Below, in pieces: positions 37,873 through 47,763 of a stretch of DNA of 64,000 bases. The translations under genes and the position numbers were made by a program. This DNA is from Pseudomonas capsici (GTDB lineage Bacteria; Pseudomonadota; Gammaproteobacteria; Pseudomonadales; Pseudomonadaceae). Positions within the stretch are counted from its first letter, which is position 1. The number at the start of each line of letters is the position of its first letter. The notes below the pieces were generated by a model, which had not been told where the DNA came from, made no database searches, and worked only from the letters and a program-made list of their open reading frames with translations. Location of the stretch: positions 124,001-188,000 of the forward strand of contig NZ_JAFGZD010000007.1 of assembly GCF_017165765.1 (NCBI RefSeq), in the 5' to 3' direction.

Positions 37873-38338
37873 TCATTGTTTCTCACTACAAAAGTTTCAG
37901 GCTGACGGCAGCAGAGTATCGATACGTCCGATTGCCTTCACGAAAAAAACGGGCCGGAACGTAACCTGTAAAAACCCCTTTGATACTTCGACACCCATCC
38001 ATGAATCTACAAGTCCCTTCTTGCCCTGCTGTAACGACTTTCATGCAATAACTGTGCGCGTGGAAGCCTGATGGATCAGTGCCTTTTTAGTGCAGCAGGC
38101 CTTGCAGCATCTGGGATTGCACTACAGCACAGATTCAATATAGCAGGGCAGGCAAACTTATATATACCTCAATGACATAATGATTTATTGGCGCTTTTTC
38201 CTGAATGTAGCGTCAATAAAAAGGGATGAACTTTCCGGTTGCACGAGTCGGTTTTCAACCGTCTGTCAGAGTCATCCATGACAGATGGCTTATCAAGTGA
38301 TATATCTGGTAACTATCAGTAGATGGAAGGATTCTGTC
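37873..38338. other. 466-bp intergenic region, AT-rich, with several inverted repeats
   Basis: No coding region is seen. From left: palindrome GTATCGATAC (37917-37926); inverted repeat TAGTGCA/TGCACTA (38088-38094, 38118-38124); near-perfect 11-bp arms TTATTGGCGCT/AGCGTCAATAA (38185-38195, 38209-38219); then the repeats next to the toxin-antitoxin start, listed separately. A small RNA could be hidden here, but nothing proves one. Confidence 0.5.
38259..38318 (+). promoter_or_regulatory. Candidate Xre-RES autoregulatory operator
   Basis: Two nested signals. CCGTCTGTCA / TGACAGATGG arms (38259-38268, 38279-38288) pair at 9 of 10 positions. Just after, TATCA-N2-TGATA-N11-TATCA (38291-38318) gives three copies of one pentamer half-site. 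They end 20 bp before the antitoxin ATG. Xre/ParS antitoxins of RES systems bind inverted repeats at their own promoter; this match is inferred. Confidence 0.45.
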
Positions 38339-38788
38339 ATGCCTCTGGCTATTCGCGACTATTACCCAACCCCTGTTCAGAATGAGGATTTCTGGCAGAA
38401 ACTGGGCGTGCCTCCCCGTGGCGCGCAGTTGTACAACGCCTTGCGTACCGGACTGCCCTACGAAGTGTTCGAGCGACTGGCCAACTACACCGACCTGAAT
38501 CGCTCGACCCTGGCCGAACACCTGGGAATCGCGCCTGCGACGCTGCAACGACGCCTCAAAGTGCGTCAGTTCAATGCCGAAGAGAGCGATCGGCTGTTTC
38601 GCCTGGCGGCCATTTACAAGGCTGCAATGGACCTGTTCGAAGACGACGCCGAAGCCACCCGCCGCTGGCTGACCAAGCCTGTCTACGGGCTTGGCCAGCG
38701 CAGACCGCTGGAAATGCTCACCACATCGGCAGAAGCCCAGGCCGTGCTGGACCTGATTGGTCGTCTTGAGCACGGGGTCGTTGCGTGA
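38339..38788 (+). CDS. Xre/MbcA/ParS antitoxin of RES type II system
   Basis: 149 residues. The N-terminal helical DNA-binding part (about 25-75) has NRSTLAEHLGIAPATLQRRLK as a helix-turn-helix. The C-terminal DUF2384-type toxin-binding part (about 80-149) has AAIYKAAMDLFEDDAEATRRWLTKPVYGLGQRRPLEMLTTSAEAQAVLDLIGRLEHG. GGAAGG lies 8 nt before ATG 38339. Its stop overlaps the GTG of the RES toxin by 4 bp, the standard antitoxin-first operon. Confidence 0.93.
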   Translation: MPLAIRDYYPTPVQNEDFWQKLGVPPRGAQLYNALRTGLPYEVFERLANYTDLNRSTLAEHLGIAPATLQRRLKVRQFNAEESDRLFRLAAIYKAAMDLFEDDAEATRRWLTKPVYGLGQRRPLEMLTTSAEAQAVLDLIGRLEHGVVA

Positions 38789-39246
38789 TCCATGTCTATC
38801 GTCTGGTAAAACGCAAATGGCTGGCTCAGGCTTTCGATGGTGAAGGTGCAAAGCTTTACGGTGGACGCTGGAACAGCAAGGGCCAGGCTTGCGTGTATTG
38901 CGCCGGCAGCGAGTCGCTGGCGTTGCTGGAAGTGCTGGTCCATCTGGACAACTCCAGCATGGTCCAGCATTACGTCATGCTGGAGCTGCAGATTCCCAAG
39001 GATCGAATTCTCAAGGCCCGCCCCGACAACCTGCCTGCGGACTGGCGCGAAGAGCCCGCGCCGCCCTCCACTTCCTCCTATGGCGATGCATGGCTGGAGT
39101 CTGGCCAGAGTCTGGCGCTGGCGGTGCCCAGCGTGATCGTGCCCCGTGAATTCAACTACCTGCTCAATGTGCGCCATGCGTCCTTCAAGAGCATCGTGGC
39201 CAAAGCCAGGGAGCTGGATTTCGAGGTGGACAGCCGACTGGCATAG
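38785..39246 (+). CDS. RES-domain toxin (NAD+ degrading)
   Basis: 153 residues starting at a GTG that overlaps the antitoxin stop. The RES fold is ART-like and cleaves NAD+, causing growth arrest when free. The naming residues can be placed as R28 in LYGGRWNSKG, E43 or E49 in ESLALLEVLVHL, and S116 in AVPSVIVPREFN. Full length and intact, so probably functional. The pair sits between chemotaxis genes and mltA with no mobile-element remains. Confidence 0.92.
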   Translation: MIHVYRLVKRKWLAQAFDGEGAKLYGGRWNSKGQACVYCAGSESLALLEVLVHLDNSSMVQHYVMLELQIPKDRILKARPDNLPADWREEPAPPSTSSYGDAWLESGQSLALAVPSVIVPREFNYLLNVRHASFKSIVAKARELDFEVDSRLA

Positions 39247-39272
39247 CCGAGGCTGTCACTTCGCGGCGTAAG

Positions 39273-39298
39273 CTGCGCAGAAACCTACTTCTGCGCAG
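39273..39298. terminator. Hairpin shared by RES toxin and mltA ends
   Basis: Perfect 10-bp arms CTGCGCAGAA / TTCTGCGCAG with a 6-nt loop. The right arm lies inside the last codons of mltA on the opposite strand, so one palindrome serves both convergent genes. Confidence 0.6.
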
Positions 39299-40460
39299 TC
39301 TCGCCATCCTGAGGCAAAGGCTTGTCCTTGGGCCACAGGAGCCAGATATTGCCTTTCTGTTTCATATCCCCGGCCAGATGCCCGGCTTCTTCACCTGTGC
39401 CCCAGAACAGATCGGCGCGCACTTCCCCGGCAATGGCACCGCCGGTGTCCTGAGCCGCTACCGGCCGGATCAGGCTACTGCCATCAGGGCGTGTGGTCGA
39501 CAGCCAGAGCAGGCTGCCCAGTGGAATCACTTTCCGGTCGATGGCCACGCTGTAACCGGCGGTCAGCGGCACGTTCAGCGAACCCCGCGGCCCTTCGTTG
39601 CTGTCCGGGTTGCGGGTGAAGAACACATAGCTGGGGTTGCTGGCCAGCAGTTCGGGAACCCGCAGCGGGTTGGCCTTGGCCCAGGCTGCAATGGTGCCCA
39701 TGGTCACGTCTTCTTTCTTCAACTCGCCCTGCTCCACCAGCCAGCGGCCAATGGCGCGATAAGGACGACCGTTCTGATCTGCGTAGGCCAGGCGCGCTTG
39801 CGTACCGTCTGGCAGGCTGACTCGCCCGGAGCCCTGGATCTGCAGGAATTGCAGGTCCATCGGGTCGGTCAGCCAGGCGATCACGGGCGCGTTCAGCCCT
39901 TTCTCATTGATGGTCGCGGCGTCGTCATAAGGCTTGAGCACGCGTCCTTCAAGCCGTCCACGCAGGCGCTTGCCCTTGAGTTCCGGATAGATGCTGTCCA
40001 GATTGACCACGATCAGATCGTCGGGAATGCCGTAGACCGGAACCGAAGCCTGTGCGGTCTGTTTCAGGCTGCCGGGGTAGACGGGTTCGTAGTAACCGGT
40101 AATCAGGCCGTCGGCGCTGCCGCTGTCGTTGCGCAGGCTGTAGACCTGCAGGCTGCTTTGCAGAAAGGCACGTATCTCTGCCGCGCCAGGGCTGGCAGGC
40201 AGGCTGGCCGCTGCACTGCAGGTTTCGGCCCATACCGGATCGGCCTTGAGCCGGGTGCAGGCGCTGCGCCACGAGGCGAAACCGGCCTGCAGATCGCTGT
40301 CGGAAACAGCCGGCAAGGCGTCCCAGGTGCTTTTGTTGTACGAAGTATGAGGTGGAGTGGTCTTGGTCGGCTTCTCGGAGACATCACATGCAGTGAGCAA
40401 CAGGGCCAGCGGTGCAACCAGCGCCAGTCCTTTGCGCCATTGTCTGGAAAACAGAGTCAT
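39285..40460 (-). CDS. mltA: Membrane-bound lytic murein transglycosylase A
   Basis: 391-residue outer-membrane lipoprotein. The signal ends ALLLTAC, with lipid attachment at about Cys25. The MltA and 3D domains are clear: GLITGYYEPVYPGSL, LQIQGSGRVSLPDG and the catalytic region VAAQDTGGAIAGEVRADLFWGTGEEAGHLAG with its active-site Asp. It cleaves peptidoglycan with formation of 1,6-anhydro-muramic ends. Monocistronic. Confidence 0.95.
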   Translation of the reverse strand: MTLFSRQWRKGLALVAPLALLLTACDVSEKPTKTTPPHTSYNKSTWDALPAVSDSDLQAGFASWRSACTRLKADPVWAETCSAAASLPASPGAAEIRAFLQSSLQVYSLRNDSGSADGLITGYYEPVYPGSLKQTAQASVPVYGIPDDLIVVNLDSIYPELKGKRLRGRLEGRVLKPYDDAATINEKGLNAPVIAWLTDPMDLQFLQIQGSGRVSLPDGTQARLAYADQNGRPYRAIGRWLVEQGELKKEDVTMGTIAAWAKANPLRVPELLASNPSYVFFTRNPDSNEGPRGSLNVPLTAGYSVAIDRKVIPLGSLLWLSTTRPDGSSLIRPVAAQDTGGAIAGEVRADLFWGTGEEAGHLAGDMKQKGNIWLLWPKDKPLPQDGETAQK

Positions 40461-40576
40461 CGGGGGACTTTCCTTCGACGGGCTGCCCGATGCGTCGGCA
40501 TGCGGGCAGCGTCATGAGCCAAAGGGCGTCATTGTGTCTCAAGTCCGTTTCCGGATCGAGTGACTCTGTTCTCAGC

Positions 40577-41890
40577 TTATTTCAATTGATTGGCAAACTG
40601 CCCCACTGCACCGACCACCTGCTTGGCGCCTTCCTGGATCTCGACAATCACCGAGCCCGCTTCGTTGGCCAGCGCCAGGCCCTGCTCTGCCTGTTCCCGG
40701 CTGTTGATCATGCCGCGCACGGCTTCATCGGCCAGGTTCTGGTTCTGCTGCACGACGCTGACGATCTCTTCGGTGGCTGCGCTGGTGCGCCCGGCCAGTT
40801 GCCGCACTTCATCGGCCACCACCGCAAACCCGCGACCCTGCTCGCCGGCCCTGGCCGCCTCGATGGCTGCGTTGAGAGCCAGCAGGTTGGTCTGCTGAGC
40901 GATACCGCCGATGGTCTGCACGATGGAACTGATCAGCAGCGATTGCTTGCCGAGTGCTTCAATGCCCGAGGAGGCCGATTGCAGCTCATCGGAGATCTTG
41001 TGCATGGTCTGAACGGTGTTCTGAACCACCGTTGCTCCCCGCTGGGCGCTGACGTCGGTCTGTTGCGAAATCTCGAAGGCGATACTGGCGGCCTTGCTGA
41101 CTTCTTCTTCCCGCAGCACCTGATCCGTCACGACTGTGGCGAACTTCACGACCTTGTAGAGCTTGCCCTGGGCATCGTGCACCGGGTTATAGGTCGCTTC
41201 CAGCCAGACGACCCGGCCAGCACTGTCCAGACGCTTGAAGCGCCCGGCCACGAACTCGCCGCGGTTCAGAGTGGCCCAGAAATCCTTGTACTGACTGCTC
41301 GAACTCTCATGCGGCTCGCAGAACATGCTGTGATGCTTGCCCTTGATCTGCCCCAGGTTGTAGCCCATGCCGCGCATGAACTGATCGTTGGCAATCAGTA
41401 CGTGACCGCCCAGATCGAACTCGATCACTGCGGTTGAGCGCAGCAAGGCCTGAATGAAGGCCGCGTTTTCGGCGGCAGTCTCGACGGTCTGGGTGATGTC
41501 CGAACCGTAGCACTTGATTTCCAGGAGCTTGCCGCCGTCATCCAGAATCGGCTGCCACATGGCGCGAATCCAGGCCAGGCTGCCATCAGCCTTCAGAAAC
41601 CGGTAGCTATCGAAAGCCGATTCGCCCTTTTGCACTGCAGCCACAAGATTGCGGTAGCAGTCGAGCTGTTTGACATAGGCCGGTATCAACTGGTCCATGT
41701 TGCGCCCCACCAGTTGCTCGGCGGAATAGCCCAGCATCTTGAGAAAGTTGGTGTTGGCGTGAGTAATGCGATAGTTGGCATCAACTGTTACGGACACCAT
41801 TCGGGCGTCCATGCCCCGTTGCATCTGTCTGTACATCGATAACTCGGCTTGTTGCGCCTGTAATTCCTTTTTCAAGCTGGTATTGAACAT
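40577..41890 (-). CDS. Soluble PAS-PAS-MCP protein, BdlA-like
   Basis: 437 residues without membrane helices. Two PAS domains (about 15-135 and 140-260; [27 protein letters not shown] and [20 protein letters not shown]) are followed by a short signalling domain with [33 protein letters not shown]. The architecture and length match P. aeruginosa BdlA, which mediates biofilm dispersal, and Aer-2-like cytosolic receptors. Likely senses redox or a small ligand through PAS. A possible sigma-28 promoter lies just upstream. Confidence 0.85.
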   Translation of the reverse strand: MFNTSLKKELQAQQAELSMYRQMQRGMDARMVSVTVDANYRITHANTNFLKMLGYSAEQLVGRNMDQLIPAYVKQLDCYRNLVAAVQKGESAFDSYRFLKADGSLAWIRAMWQPILDDGGKLLEIKCYGSDITQTVETAAENAAFIQALLRSTAVIEFDLGGHVLIANDQFMRGMGYNLGQIKGKHHSMFCEPHESSSSQYKDFWATLNRGEFVAGRFKRLDSAGRVVWLEATYNPVHDAQGKLYKVVKFATVVTDQVLREEEVSKAASIAFEISQQTDVSAQRGATVVQNTVQTMHKISDELQSASSGIEALGKQSLLISSIVQTIGGIAQQTNLLALNAAIEAARAGEQGRGFAVVADEVRQLAGRTSAATEEIVSVVQQNQNLADEAVRGMINSREQAEQGLALANEAGSVIVEIQEGAKQVVGAVGQFANQLK

Positions 41891-41921
41891 GGGGGCTACA
41901 CCAACAGTGATGGATATTCAG

Positions 41922-41950
41922 TGCTATCGACTAAAAGCGTAGAAGGGTTA
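41922..41950 (-). promoter_or_regulatory. Possible FliA-type promoter of the PAS-MCP gene
   Basis: On the minus strand TAACCCTT-N11-GTCGATAG matches the sigma-28 pattern TAAAGTTT-N11-GCCGATAA at 5 of 8 and 6 of 8 positions with exact spacing, about 30 bp before the start codon. Weaker than the element at 10789-10815. Confidence 0.35.
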
Positions 41951-42140
41951 ATGCTCTTCGTCAGGTGGCGGTGGGAAAAATTTCGGGCTGAACTCGGGCA
42001 GCAAAAAAAGCTCTGATAGTGACCCGCGAGTCCCATTTCAGGACAAAGCCGGATACTCGGGCTAGCCTGCTTGCAACGGCTCCAGAAAGCCTGTCTTTCA
42101 AGCTCCAATGCTTGCCAAAAGCCACTGAGGAAGCTCCAAG

Positions 42141-43100
42141 ATGCAGCGCATCCTGATCACCGGCGCCAACGGTTTCGTTGGGAAAATTCTATGTGAGAGC
42201 CTGCAGAGTGCCGGGCATCACGTGATTGCCCTGATAGGCAACACTTCGCCTGCGCCCTCCCATGCCGACCAGTACCTGCAATGCGACATTCGCGATGCCG
42301 AGGCTCTGGAGCAGGCAATTACCGAAGCCGCGCCTACCCATGTGGTGCATCTGGCTGCCATTACCCATGTGCCGACCAGTTTCAAGGAGCCTCTGCTGAC
42401 CTGGCAAACCAACGTCATGGGCAGCGTCAACCTGCTCCAGGCCTTGCAGAACAAGGCGCCCAAGGCGTTCGTGCTGTTCGTCAGTTCTTCGGAGGTCTAT
42501 GGCGGCAGTTTCAAACAGGCGATTCCCCTGACGGAAAGCAGCCCGTGCCAGCCGCTCAATCCTTACGCTGCCAGCAAACTGGCTGCCGAAACCGCAGTAA
42601 ACGAGTATTTCAGGCAAGGTCAGCCGGGCATTATCGTGCGCCCTTTCAATCATATCGGTGCTCAACAGTCGCCCGAATTTGCCACGGCATCCTTTGCCCG
42701 CCAGATCGCGCTTGTCGAAGCCGGCGAGCAGGAGCCGTTATTGAAGGTGGGTAATCTGCAGGCCGAACGCGACTTTCTCGATGTGCGCGATGTCTGCAAC
42801 GCCTATATCGCATTGCTGCAACTGGCCGAGCAGGAAGGCGACTATCCGCGCTGCTTCAATATCTGCAGCGGTCAGCCGCGCAGGATGCAGACGATGCTCG
42901 ACATGCTGCTGGCCATGAGTTCACGGGAGATTGAAGTGGGCGAAGATCCTGAGCGCATGCGCCCTTCGGATATTCCCAGTGCCGTCGGTGATAACTCGGC
43001 CATCCGCAATGCCATTGGCTGGCAGCCCGGCATCGACCTTCAGGAAACCCTTGCCGCGCTGCTGGATTACTGGCGTGCCGAGGTAAAGGCGGCTCGCTGA
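42141..43100 (+). CDS. rmd: GDP-6-deoxy-D-lyxo-4-hexulose reductase (GDP-D-rhamnose synthesis)
   Basis: 319-residue extended SDR. ILITGANGFVGKIL binds NAD(P)H, and the catalytic set is SSSEVYGG...NPYAASKLAAE (YxxxK). RPFNHIG...RDFLDVRDVCNAYI matches Rmd of P. aeruginosa. It reduces the 4-keto product of Gmd to GDP-D-rhamnose, the donor for D-rhamnan O-polysaccharide. Convergent with gmd, so the two-step pathway is encoded tail to tail. It could reduce a different 4-keto sugar, but adjacency to gmd makes Rmd most likely. Confidence 0.85.
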   Translation: MQRILITGANGFVGKILCESLQSAGHHVIALIGNTSPAPSHADQYLQCDIRDAEALEQAITEAAPTHVVHLAAITHVPTSFKEPLLTWQTNVMGSVNLLQALQNKAPKAFVLFVSSSEVYGGSFKQAIPLTESSPCQPLNPYAASKLAAETAVNEYFRQGQPGIIVRPFNHIGAQQSPEFATASFARQIALVEAGEQEPLLKVGNLQAERDFLDVRDVCNAYIALLQLAEQEGDYPRCFNICSGQPRRMQTMLDMLLAMSSREIEVGEDPERMRPSDIPSAVGDNSAIRNAIGWQPGIDLQETLAALLDYWRAEVKAAR

Positions 43101-43107
43101 GGAATCA

Positions 43108-43135
43108 GCCCCCGAATGCCAATGCACTCGGGGGC
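43108..43135. terminator. Bidirectional terminator between rmd and gmd
   Basis: Perfect 8-bp arms GCCCCCGA / TCGGGGGC around a 12-nt loop, in the 46-bp gap between convergent stops. Confidence 0.7.
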
Positions 43136-43146
43136 GTCAGGTACTA

Positions 43147-44286
<1,140 letters not shown>

Positions 44287-44367
44287 TTAGCCAAACTGAA
44301 GTCACTACTATAGATCGGAATTGGAACTGCACGCGGCGCCGAGGAGTATCCAGTCATTACGCCCAAG

Positions 44368-44402
44368 AAAAATGCCCGTACCTTGCGATACGGGCATTTT
44401 CT
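44368..44402. terminator. Rho-independent terminator downstream of crc
   Basis: Perfect 10-bp arms AATGCCCGTA / TACGGGCATT flanked by A-run and T-run, so it can stop transcription in both directions. It ends crc on the minus strand ahead of the gmd promoter region. Confidence 0.85.
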
Positions 44403-44449
44403 CTGTCGACCTGCAAGGACCTGATTTCATGGGGCCCGGAGGAGCCGGA

Positions 44450-45229
44450 TCAGATCGTCAGGGTCCAGTCGTAGTCCACAATCAGCGGCGCATGCTGCGA
44501 GAAGCGTGGCTGACGCGGCAGGCGAGCGCTACGCACGAAGCGACGCAGACCCGGCGTCAGGATCTGATAGTCGAAGCGCCAGCCCAGATTCAGCATCTCG
44601 GCCTGTTCGCTGTCGGGCCACCAGCTGTACTGATCGCCTTCGCGGTTGACTTCGCGCAGGGCATCGACATAACCCATGGTGCCGACAATCTCGTCCATCC
44701 AGGCGCGTTCCGGCGCCAGGAAGCCAGGAGATTGCTGACTGTCGCGCCAGTTCTTGATGTCGAGCTTCTGCTGCGCCACATAGAACGAGCCACAGTAGAT
44801 GTATTCGCGACGCTTGCGGCGCTGCTTGTCCATGTACTTGGCGAAGTCGTCCATGAGCTTGAATTTCTGATTCAAGTCTTCGTCCCCGTTCATTCCCGAG
44901 GGGAAAAGCAGGGTTGCAATACTGACTTTATCGAAATCTGCTTGCAGGTAACGCCCGTAGCGGTCGGCTGTTTCAAAGCCCAGGCCGCTGATTACCGCCT
45001 TCGGTTGCAACCGCGAATACAGCGCCACGCCACCCTGGGCAGGAACTTCGGCTTCGCAGGCATAAAGGAAGTAGCCATCCAGCTGAAAAGCCGGATCATC
45101 CAGTTCAAAGGTGGAGGCGCGGGTGTCCTGTAGACAGATGACGTCGGCATTCTGCGCTTGCAGCCAACTGAGCAAACCGCGCTCGACTGCAGCTTGAATG
45201 CCATTTACGTTCACACTGATGATCCGCAT
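44450..45229 (-). CDS. crc: Catabolite repression control protein Crc
   Basis: 259 residues, near identical by eye to P. aeruginosa Crc (MRIISVNVNGIQAAVERGLLSWLQAQNADVICLQDTRAS ... RQPRFSQHAPLIVDYDWTLTI). The fold is that of exonuclease III, but Pseudomonas Crc lacks nuclease activity and instead joins Hfq on A-rich mRNA sites to repress use of poorer carbon sources. The uronate operon here is a plausible target class, though no site was verified. Divergent from pyrE as in other Pseudomonas. Confidence 0.97.
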   Translation of the reverse strand: MRIISVNVNGIQAAVERGLLSWLQAQNADVICLQDTRASTFELDDPAFQLDGYFLYACEAEVPAQGGVALYSRLQPKAVISGLGFETADRYGRYLQADFDKVSIATLLFPSGMNGDEDLNQKFKLMDDFAKYMDKQRRKRREYIYCGSFYVAQQKLDIKNWRDSQQSPGFLAPERAWMDEIVGTMGYVDALREVNREGDQYSWWPDSEQAEMLNLGWRFDYQILTPGLRRFVRSARLPRQPRFSQHAPLIVDYDWTLTI

Positions 45230-45311
45230 AAATGGCCCCAAAAATCACGTGCGTGTATGATACCCGAGCTCTACCTATTTAGCTAAATCCGTGGTATTCG
45301 GGGCTTTTTTC

Positions 45312-45953
45312 ATGCAAGCGTATCAACGCGATTTCATTCGTTTTGCCATCGATCGCGGCGTTTTGCGCTTCGGTGAGTTCACTCTCAAGTCCGGGCGCAC
45401 CAGTCCGTACTTCTTCAATGCCGGTCTGTTCAACAGCGGTTCGGCCCTGTCGCAGCTGGGGCGTTTCTACGCGGCAGCAGTGGTCGACAGCGGTATTTCC
45501 TTCGACGTCCTGTTCGGGCCAGCCTACAAGGGAATTCCCCTGGCGGCCGCGACAGCCGTGGCTCTGGCGGAACATCACGGCATGGATCTGCCCTGGTGCT
45601 TCAACCGCAAAGAGGCCAAGGCACATGGTGAAGGCGGTAGCCTGGTTGGCGCGCCGTTGACCGGCAATGTGCTGATCATCGACGACGTCATCACTGCTGG
45701 CACCGCAATTCGTGAGGTCATGCAGATCATCAAGGGCCAGGACGCAACAGCGGCCGGTGTCCTGATCGCGCTCAACCGCCAGGAACGCGGCAATGGCGAG
45801 CTGTCGGCCATTCAGGAAGTCGAGCGTGACTTCGGAATTCCGGTGGTGAGCATCGTTTCCCTGAATCAGGTTCTACAATTCCTTGCAGACGATCCTCAAC
45901 TCAAGCAGCACTTGCCTGCGGTTGAAGCCTACAGGGCGCAATACGGGATCTGA
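45312..45953 (+). CDS. pyrE: Orotate phosphoribosyltransferase
   Basis: 213 residues; makes orotidine-5-phosphate from orotate and PRPP in pyrimidine synthesis. The PRPP loop [16 protein letters not shown] and the flexible loop [12 protein letters not shown] are intact. The start [23 protein letters not shown] at 45312 is the family start; an in-frame ATG at 45291 is rejected. Divergent from crc across an 82-bp gap. Confidence 0.97.
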   Translation: MQAYQRDFIRFAIDRGVLRFGEFTLKSGRTSPYFFNAGLFNSGSALSQLGRFYAAAVVDSGISFDVLFGPAYKGIPLAAATAVALAEHHGMDLPWCFNRKEAKAHGEGGSLVGAPLTGNVLIIDDVITAGTAIREVMQIIKGQDATAAGVLIALNRQERGNGELSAIQEVERDFGIPVVSIVSLNQVLQFLADDPQLKQHLPAVEAYRAQYGI

Positions 45954-45965
45954 CAAGGGGAGTGT

Positions 45966-46583
45966 ATGGCTGTCGCTCGCATGAACATGCGCCTGCTGAA
46001 TGTGGTGCTGTGGCTGTCACTGGGCGTGCTTGCGCCCGTGACGGCTCAGGCTGCCGATCCGGCTGACGTTCTGTTCTATCGCTACATCGACAGCCGTGGC
46101 GTGACCGTTCTGGATCGCCAGGGCGTACCGCCGGAGTATGTCGCCAAGGGCTACGAAGTACTCAACGCCCGAGGGCGAGTGGTGCAGGTCATCCCTCCTG
46201 CACCGACTGCCGAAGAAGTCCGGCAGGCGGCGGCCGACAAGCTCCAGGCTAATGCCGATGCGCAGTTGCTGAGCCTCTACAGCAGCGTCGAAGAGGTGGA
46301 CCGCGTCAAGGCCCGCAGGCTGGCCGAACTGGATGCCCTGATCGGCGTGGCCCAGGGCAATATCCAGGGGCTCAACGCCCAGCAGCGCAACCTGCAGAGC
46401 CAGGCTGCCGACCTTGAACGCGCAGGCCGCCCCATCCCTCAGGCCCTCATCGATCAGTTGAACGACGTGCAGGACCAGCAACAGCGAATCCAGGCCGATA
46501 TCACCCGCTACCAGACCTCCCGCGTACAGGCCGAGGCAAGCTTTGCCGAGGACCGGGCGAGGGTGGAGAAACTGCTCAGGTAG
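45966..46583 (+). CDS. DUF4124 periplasmic coiled-coil protein
   Basis: 205 residues. Signal peptide ending TAQAA (about residue 29), then a DUF4124 module (about 30-75; LFYRYIDSRGVTVLDRQGVPPEYVAKGYEVLN) and a long helical coiled-coil region (about 80-205) rich in Gln, Ala and Arg. AAGGGGAG precedes the ATG. It follows pyrE by 12 bp and is probably co-transcribed. Function unknown; envelope location inferred. Confidence 0.85.
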   Translation: MAVARMNMRLLNVVLWLSLGVLAPVTAQAADPADVLFYRYIDSRGVTVLDRQGVPPEYVAKGYEVLNARGRVVQVIPPAPTAEEVRQAAADKLQANADAQLLSLYSSVEEVDRVKARRLAELDALIGVAQGNIQGLNAQQRNLQSQAADLERAGRPIPQALIDQLNDVQDQQQRIQADITRYQTSRVQAEASFAEDRARVEKLLR

Positions 46584-46599
46584 CGTGGTTTCTGGCGTT

Positions 46600-46761
46600 T
46601 TCGCGAATGAATTGGCTCTGTCTGCATGAAGTGTCGCAAGTCCTTCAGAGGACTGTAGGAGGCAGCTTGCTGGCGAGTTCACCGTTGTCGCCAGCAAGCT
46701 GCCTCCTGCAGTATTACCTGCGCTGTACCGGAGACACCACAAGAGCGAATTCATTCGCGAA
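46600..46761. repeat. Inverted-repeat element (MITE-like) carrying a REPIN
   Basis: 162 bp bounded by perfect 14-bp inverted ends TTCGCGAATGAATT / AATTCATTCGCGAA (46600-46613, 46748-46761). Inside, at 46655-46709, two 22-base REP units with cores GGAGGCAGCTTGCTGGCGA face each other, with one mismatch. The left 65 bases match the 89-bp element at 25830-25918. Non-coding, just after the DUF4124 stop. Confidence 0.8.
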
Positions 46762-46781
46762 GAGCTTCTCTAGCGCATAAA

Positions 46782-46813
46782 AAAGCCCCGCCAACACAAG
46801 CTGGCAGGGCTTT
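46782..46813 (-). terminator. Rho-independent terminator of argB
   Basis: AAAGCCC(C)GCCA / TGGC(A)GGGCTTT stem with an A-run on the plus side that becomes a U-run for minus-strand transcripts. It is 17 bp past the argB stop. Confidence 0.85.
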
Positions 46814-46829
46814 GGTGTCGCCTTCGCAA

Positions 46830-47735
<906 letters not shown>

Positions 47736-47763
47736 TCAGGGCTCCTGTCAAAAGGTAAGGCAA

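Noticed and set aside
44450..45229. Annotation as active exonuclease III (xthA)
   Set aside because: The whole sequence follows Pseudomonas Crc, including the RQPRFSQHAPLIVDYDWTLTI end, and the gene neighbours pyrE as crc does.
45278..45311. Palindrome TTTAGCTAAA plus CGGGGCTTTTTT upstream of pyrE as a transcription attenuator
   Set aside because: The T-run is preceded by no complementary GC stem, so it does not form a proper terminator hairpin.
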